From Gemmatimonadales bacterium (GTDB lineage: Bacteria > Krumholzibacteriota > Krumholzibacteriia > LZORAL124-64-63), in contig JAHOYV010000024.1 of NCBI GenBank assembly GCA_019038745.1, positions 1 to 64,000 on the forward strand: DNA of 64,000 nucleotides, given 5' to 3'. The translations under genes and the position numbers were made by a program. The notes beneath the pieces are model-generated. The model did no database searches. It had not been told where the DNA came from and saw only the letters and a list, made by a program, of their open reading frames with translations. Below, piece after piece: positions 58,663-64,000 of this stretch (its first letter is position 1; every line of letters begins with the position of its first letter).

Positions 58663-60237
58663 CTACATCTGATCACGCGACCAAAGCAATCGATCCGGCC
58701 AAGCGGTGTAGCTGGATTCAAGCTCCTGCAATTCCCCCGGCTGGAAGAGAAAATACCCACTTCCCGGAGGCTCCAGAAGTACATCAACATGCTCGATAAT
58801 ATATTGGGACAGCCGTCCCTCTTTCGCGGCGGCAAAAGCAACATTGTTCACCCTGCAATCCAGGTTGATCACGGTGATATTGCCGAAGCCGGATGCCGCA
58901 TACCCCAGAAGCCCCGCGTTGAACGCCCCGGCACAAACACCCTGTGGATAGGCATTGGCCAAAGCTTCAAAGCGAGTCCGATTGTGATGTTCACCCAGGG
59001 CCGGCCCCAGTTCGATGCCGGTGAAAAATCGTCCGTAGAGAATCAAACAGAAGACCGAGACAAGCGTAAGCAGAGAAACAGGAATCATTCTTCTGGTTTT
59101 CGAAGACCTCATCATCCCGGAACACAGCACGCCTAGAAGTAGCGCGTAAAGAGAAAGGTACGGCAGTGCGTACCAATTGATATAGGCTCGCCAGATGACA
59201 CTCATCAGAACGACATGGCCAGCCATGAAGGCCGATCCTGCCAGGAGCAATGCTCCGGCAGGTTTCAACAACAGATCCTGAAGCAATTCCTTCCTGCTGC
59301 GATACAGGGTCACCAGAACACCCGCTGTCATGCCGAGGGTCGCCAGATGAGTGAGGCGCGCGCTGGAAAATTCCTCCAGGCTGGCGAAACGGGCGGCGTG
59401 GAATATCGGACCGACCGTGGCATTGGTCAGACTGCGCGCCACACTTTTTATCGAGTGCCAGTCAAACTCGATCCGACCGTAGATATCGAACTCGTTTTTG
59501 ACGAGACCGGAAACAGGGATAAGAGAATCAAAGGTAGTAAGGTTCCACCAGAACCAGGGGAGCACGACGACCACCGACCCGAACGCCACAACGCCCAACC
59601 ACCGCATTGTGGCCTCTCTGCGAATGAGCGGTGATGCCTGAGGCAGAATAACAGCGAAAAGAACCAATGCCAGGCCCAGGACAGCCAAATTGTCTATACG
59701 GGCCAAGCCCGCCAGTCCGAGCAACAGGCTGGTCAACAACCCTTCCCTGACACCCGGGTTCTGTGATTTTCCCACCAGAACAGACAAATGCCAGAATACT
59801 GACATTACCAGCATCGCACTCAGGGACGCCTCCATCCCCCTCAAACCTAGGAGCAACGTGAAAGGGGACAGGAACCAGAACAGAATCGCAACCCAGGCGC
59901 CTCGTTCATAGCCAAGGTTCCGTAGAATTAGTAACAGCAACACTCCTGTGGTGAGATCGAAGAGGGTCGAGAGAGTCAACGCAAGCTTCACCGGCAACCA
60001 CAGCGATCCCCCGAAAATCTGAAAAACAGGCACCAGGACCCACAGCCACAGCGGGTGATACCCATTGGTCGGGGCAAGACCATCGAAAGTGGATCCGTCA
60101 CCGGCCGCCATGTTTGAGGCAATTTTGAAGTAGTAGTATGCGTCGTCGGCGATGAGTCCGCCCTCGGCCCAACCCGTCCAGATGATGAACAGGCGGGCCA
60201 GGATTCCGACGGCTGCAGTGGTGCAAATCAGACGCAC
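58663..60237 (-). CDS. Membrane glycosyltransferase (GT39/ArnT-like)
   Basis: IADDAYYYFKIASNMAAGDGSTFDGLAPTNGYHPLWLWVLVP; multiple TM segments. Confidence 0.8.
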   Translation of the reverse strand: MRLICTTAAVGILARLFIIWTGWAEGGLIADDAYYYFKIASNMAAGDGSTFDGLAPTNGYHPLWLWVLVPVFQIFGGSLWLPVKLALTLSTLFDLTTGVLLLLILRNLGYERGAWVAILFWFLSPFTLLLGLRGMEASLSAMLVMSVFWHLSVLVGKSQNPGVREGLLTSLLLGLAGLARIDNLAVLGLALVLFAVILPQASPLIRREATMRWLGVVAFGSVVVVLPWFWWNLTTFDSLIPVSGLVKNEFDIYGRIEFDWHSIKSVARSLTNATVGPIFHAARFASLEEFSSARLTHLATLGMTAGVLVTLYRSRKELLQDLLLKPAGALLLAGSAFMAGHVVLMSVIWRAYINWYALPYLSLYALLLGVLCSGMMRSSKTRRMIPVSLLTLVSVFCLILYGRFFTGIELGPALGEHHNRTRFEALANAYPQGVCAGAFNAGLLGYAASGFGNITVINLDCRVNNVAFAAAKEGRLSQYIIEHVDVLLEPPGSGYFLFQPGELQELESSYTAWPDRLLWSRDQM

Positions 60238-60431
60238 ATGAGATCCTTGGTTTGCTTTGGAAACCGGGACGTTGCGCTTTGGCGCACAGACCGAGTTTAT
60301 CCGAGGCGCAAAGTGACCACAAGTGCGACAGTCCTAACCAGCGATCTTTTTTCTGATGTGCCGCGGCGCTGATCCGCCCTGCACCGTAGAGCAACGTGAA
60401 TACTCAGGTGACGCGTCCTGTCCCTGAAAAC

Positions 60432-60959
60432 CTACACAGGCTGGGCCAACTCTCCCACGACCTCCTGCAACGCCTCCATGTCCCCTCCAACCAGAATCTT
60501 TTCCAGATTCAGCAGGATGATGGTGTTGTCATCGGCTTTGCCCATTCCGAGTATGAAATCCGAATCCACGGTTCCCCCGATTCTGGGAGGATCGGAAATA
60601 TTGTCCTCGGATACTTCCTGGACTTCGTTCACCGCTTCGACCTCGATACCGACTTGGTCGCCTTCAAGCTCCACGACAATGGTACACGTCTGTTCAGTGG
60701 TCTCGGTTGCTGAAAGACCGAACTTCTGGCGCAGATCAACCACCGGAATCACCCTGCCGCGCAGGTTGATCGTTCCCTTGGCGAAACTGGGCCACATCGG
60801 GACAGTGGTTATCTCCATCATCGTAAGGAGTTCAACAACCCTCAGGATTTGAATCCCGAATTGCGTGTTATCCAATTGGAAGGTCAAATACTTCCCTGCC
60901 CGATCGGAATCCTTGTTCCCAACCAAAGCTGTCTCGACCGTTTTTTCTTCCTGACTCAT
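60432..60959 (-). CDS. cheW: Chemotaxis coupling protein CheW
   Basis: KYLTFQLDNTQFGIQILRVVELLTMMEITTVPMWPSFAKGTINLRGRVIPVVDLRQKFGL. Confidence 0.95.
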   Translation of the reverse strand: MSQEEKTVETALVGNKDSDRAGKYLTFQLDNTQFGIQILRVVELLTMMEITTVPMWPSFAKGTINLRGRVIPVVDLRQKFGLSATETTEQTCTIVVELEGDQVGIEVEAVNEVQEVSEDNISDPPRIGGTVDSDFILGMGKADDNTIILLNLEKILVGGDMEALQEVVGELAQPV

Positions 60960-61072
60960 GATTTCCTCCTGTTATCGAGCCTACAGCGTTGCCCCGCCTG
61001 CGCTGGATTGGCATATAATCCTGGCGCAAGCGGGGCGGTTAAGGGGAGAATGTGTAAATCTCGCCCCAGCGA

Positions 61073-63052
61073 CTACATTTCAATCAGACTGTCTTCATCC
61101 AGGGGGATGACTTCGTCCGCAGCCTTTTGTCCTCCGGCTGTTTTCCCACTGCCATAGGTGTTCGCGAACGGCTTGCTCTTCTTTGCTACTGAACCACCCT
61201 GCCCGCCAACAGGACTGCTCCCGGCCGTGGCGCTGCTACCTTCAGCATTCGCTCCTCCAACGATCTGCATCAGGTTCATAACCAGGGTTTGCATCTCGGC
61301 GGCCTGGGCGGACATCTCCTCGGCTGCGGAGGCCGATTCCTCGGCGCCGGCTGCGTTGGCCTGGGTCACCGAATCCATCTGGCCGACGGCAGTGTTGACC
61401 TCGGTCACACTCCGAGACTGTTCCTCGGCAGTGGACGAAACCTCACCGATCAGGGTAGAGACCTCGACGATTCCGCTGACAACTTCCTCCAGAATCGCAG
61501 CGACATCGCCTGTAGCCTCGACCCCGAGAGCGGAATTCTGATTGGACTCGGCGATGAGATCGGCCGTCCCCTTGGCCGCCTCAGCGCTGCGCTGGGCCAG
61601 GTTCCTAACTTCCTCGGCCACAACGGCAAAGCCCTTGCCCGCGTCACCGGCCCGAGCGGCTTCCACCGCCGCGTTCAAGGCCAGCAGGTTCGTCTGGAAA
61701 GCAATCTCATCGATGGTCTTGATGATCTTGGCCGTCTCATCCGAGGAAGCCTTGATTTTTTCCATGGCGGTATTCAGACCGGTCATGGCGGCCTGGCCCT
61801 TCTCGGCGTTTGATTTCACTTCCTGGGACCGGGAATTGGCCTGCTTGGAATTTTGAGCGCTTTCCTTGGCGCCGGCAGCCATCATTTCAAGGGAGGCTGC
61901 TGTCTCTTCAAGGCTTGAGGCTTGTTCACTGGATCCCTCTGCCAGCTGGATGCTGGATTCAGACACTTGGCCCGAAGCGCTGGCCACTTGCTCACTACCG
62001 GCCTGCATACCGGCAATCACCTTGTTGATCGGACCGGTGATGGACCGGATCATGAAGATGGCCAGGAGTACGCCAACGACCAGGGCGATGATCAAACCGA
62101 CGATGGTAGTCAACGAAGCGGTGGCCAGGTTCGATGAGGACTCAGAAGAAATCCTGACCGTTTCGACCTCCGCTGCTTCCTGTAACTCCTTGCAACCGGC
62201 GATCATTTCGGAACCCACTATTGTACGCTGCTTATTCAAACCCTGGAGCTCGTTCCATGACGTCAGGAATTGCCCCATACTTTGGCTGTAGCCGCTCCCG
62301 CCCTTTTGAATGGCGTCAAGCTGTGCCAGGTTGGCAGGGCTATGCGTAATCCGCCTGATTTCGGCCACCTTTGCGTTGACGATCGGGAAGTTTTTCTGGG
62401 CTTCTTCCATGATGGCTGGATCCTGCAGAGCCTGGGACCTGAATGCCTTGATGCGGGCATCATTACCCAACCCGATGATTTCGTTAATGATACAAACCTT
62501 TGCGAAACGTTCTTTCATCTGGTCCGGAGTTTTGCCCTCCGCCAGATCCTTGTCGAAGGCAACACTCTGGCTCTCCAAAAATGCATTGGCTTCTTTCATG
62601 TAGGTGGCGGCGTTACTGTCCAAATCGACACGGATGTCAGCCAACCCGAGAACCGCATCGTGGGTTTGTTCAACTAGCAACTTATATGAATGTTCTCCAT
62701 CGGCTATCACTTTGATCTGGCCGTTGAGCTTATCCAGGTGGACTGCCGATTCGGACAATGCCCTGGCATCCTCAATACTTGCCTCAAGTGCATCAATTTC
62801 ATTTTTGGCCATCTCATAGTATTGCTCTTGTTCAGAGTAGGAGTAGCCGCGCATCTGATACATTAACCGGTTTGCGGCTCCTCGAATTTGTGAGGAGACC
62901 GCCATTTCAGGGACGTACTCCTCCGAAAGTATCTCCGAGCCCATCTGGGCGGTCTTCATCTGCCACGAACCCATTCCGCCTAGAGCGACACTGATCAGAA
63001 TCAGTATGCCGAACCCCATGGCGATTTTCTTGCCTAATGTCAGGTTATTCAT
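61073..63052 (-). CDS. Methyl-accepting chemotaxis protein
   Basis: N-terminal TM, long sensor helix bundle, [48 protein letters not shown]. Confidence 0.96.
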   Translation of the reverse strand: MNNLTLGKKIAMGFGILILISVALGGMGSWQMKTAQMGSEILSEEYVPEMAVSSQIRGAANRLMYQMRGYSYSEQEQYYEMAKNEIDALEASIEDARALSESAVHLDKLNGQIKVIADGEHSYKLLVEQTHDAVLGLADIRVDLDSNAATYMKEANAFLESQSVAFDKDLAEGKTPDQMKERFAKVCIINEIIGLGNDARIKAFRSQALQDPAIMEEAQKNFPIVNAKVAEIRRITHSPANLAQLDAIQKGGSGYSQSMGQFLTSWNELQGLNKQRTIVGSEMIAGCKELQEAAEVETVRISSESSSNLATASLTTIVGLIIALVVGVLLAIFMIRSITGPINKVIAGMQAGSEQVASASGQVSESSIQLAEGSSEQASSLEETAASLEMMAAGAKESAQNSKQANSRSQEVKSNAEKGQAAMTGLNTAMEKIKASSDETAKIIKTIDEIAFQTNLLALNAAVEAARAGDAGKGFAVVAEEVRNLAQRSAEAAKGTADLIAESNQNSALGVEATGDVAAILEEVVSGIVEVSTLIGEVSSTAEEQSRSVTEVNTAVGQMDSVTQANAAGAEESASAAEEMSAQAAEMQTLVMNLMQIVGGANAEGSSATAGSSPVGGQGGSVAKKSKPFANTYGSGKTAGGQKAADEVIPLDEDSLIEM

Positions 63053-63423
63053 TCTTGTCCTCCTGGAAAAAAATTTTGCCGGCGCTTGATAAGCCGACCG
63101 TATTCGATCAAAACTCACGATTACGTTTTCGAACGATAAAGAATATCCTTAATAGGGAGTTCTCCCATAATTTCGCTCGGATAAGTCCGGATTGAAAATG
63201 GGTTGGGATTACCGTTGCTACAAAGTGGGGTGTCTTGCCGTGTCAGTCCGGATGGTCAGTCTCTGGGTTACCATGTGTTATGCTACGATTTGTCGGATGG
63301 AATAAATAGTAAGGGAAAAGGTCAGTCCTGTTGGCCCGGACGGCGACGGAATCGATTGGACGAACTCACTTATCCCCGGGCAATAGCCCGGGGCCGGAAC
63401 AAGGCTTGATTAGCCGTTCCATA

Positions 63424-64000
63424 TCATTTGATCAGTACCATACGTTTCGTCTCAATGAAATCCGCAGCTTCCAGTCGGTACAGGTACACACCGGCCGAGC
63501 ACATCCGGCCCGCGGAATCTTGCCCGTTCCACACCTGGTCGTGGCGCCCTGCCGCATGATGTTCGTCCACCAGGGTTCTGACCAAACGACCCGCCGCATC
63601 GAACACCTTTAACCGGACGTGACCGGCGGTTGCCAGTTCGAAGGACAGTTTCGCCGAGGGATTGAAGGGATTGGGTACCGCCCCGAGCAAGGCTGTCTTG
63701 GTCGGCACGTCGCCACCCTGAATACCGGAAACGCTTGTCGGTGATCCGTCTTCGCTCTCGTTCCCCGAAAAATCGACCGCAGTGATTTTGTAGTAGTAGG
63801 CCCAGGGATCTGCCGTGGGATCGGTCCAGGCCGAAGCGGAGACTTCGGCGAGCAGATTCCCGGCGGACGGTACGAATCCCGGATCCACGTCCCGGTAGAC
63901 ATGATAGAACTCGACGTCGGTTTCGGGCGCGTCGTCCCAATCGAGAGCCACTCCGCTCGCCTGATATCCGGCGGTAATGGACGTCGGAACCCCGGGCGCA
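63424..64000 (-). CDS. C-terminal part of a secreted protein: FN3-like domain plus FlgD/T9SS-like domain (5' end outside window)
   Basis: GVALDWDDAPETDVEFYHVYRD; LLGAVPNPFNPSAKLSFELATAGHVRLKVFDAAGRLVRTL...GVYLYRLEAADFIETKRMVLIK*. Frame open to the window edge. Confidence 0.88.
   Translation of the reverse strand, partial: APGVPTSITAGYQASGVALDWDDAPETDVEFYHVYRDVDPGFVPSAGNLLAEVSASAWTDPTADPWAYYYKITAVDFSGNESEDGSPTSVSGIQGGDVPTKTALLGAVPNPFNPSAKLSFELATAGHVRLKVFDAAGRLVRTLVDEHHAAGRHDQVWNGQDSAGRMCSAGVYLYRLEAADFIETKRMVLIK

Overview
The window is 64 kb of gene-dense chromosome, apparently from an FCB-like or candidate-phylum bacterium. That guess rests on 'YPNPFNP' FlgD/T9SS-like C-terminal domains, DUF4492-cydAB, and secreted proteins with an unusual W-x-S-L-K-x-x-[FY]-R C-terminus; it is inference. 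I recognise about 55 protein-coding genes. They include an acpS / acyl-AMP ligase / ACP / Kbl-like alpha-oxoamine synthase operon, DUF4492-cydA-cydB plus an unlisted 30-aa CydX-like sORF, a NptA/PhoU/PstS-like phosphate cluster, a hypABFCDE hydrogenase-maturation operon without hydrogenase structural genes, CheW and MCP, a Ser/Thr kinase with seven 42-aa TPR repeats, pyruvate kinase, HtrA, peptide deformylase and a UvrD-like helicase. I found no rRNA, tRNA or CRISPR array by eye. The strongest non-coding finding is an approximately 418-nt ORF-less group IIC intron ribozyme (1514-1931, minus strand) inserted directly after a Rho-independent terminator, between two duplicated secreted-protein cassettes. 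Other items to follow up: the duplicated cassette with paired leader inverted repeats, the shared C-terminal motif, a protein with five 24-aa repeats, the ACP/Kbl operon, and a candidate structured RNA near 44 kb. All homology calls are from memory of family motifs; no searches were run.
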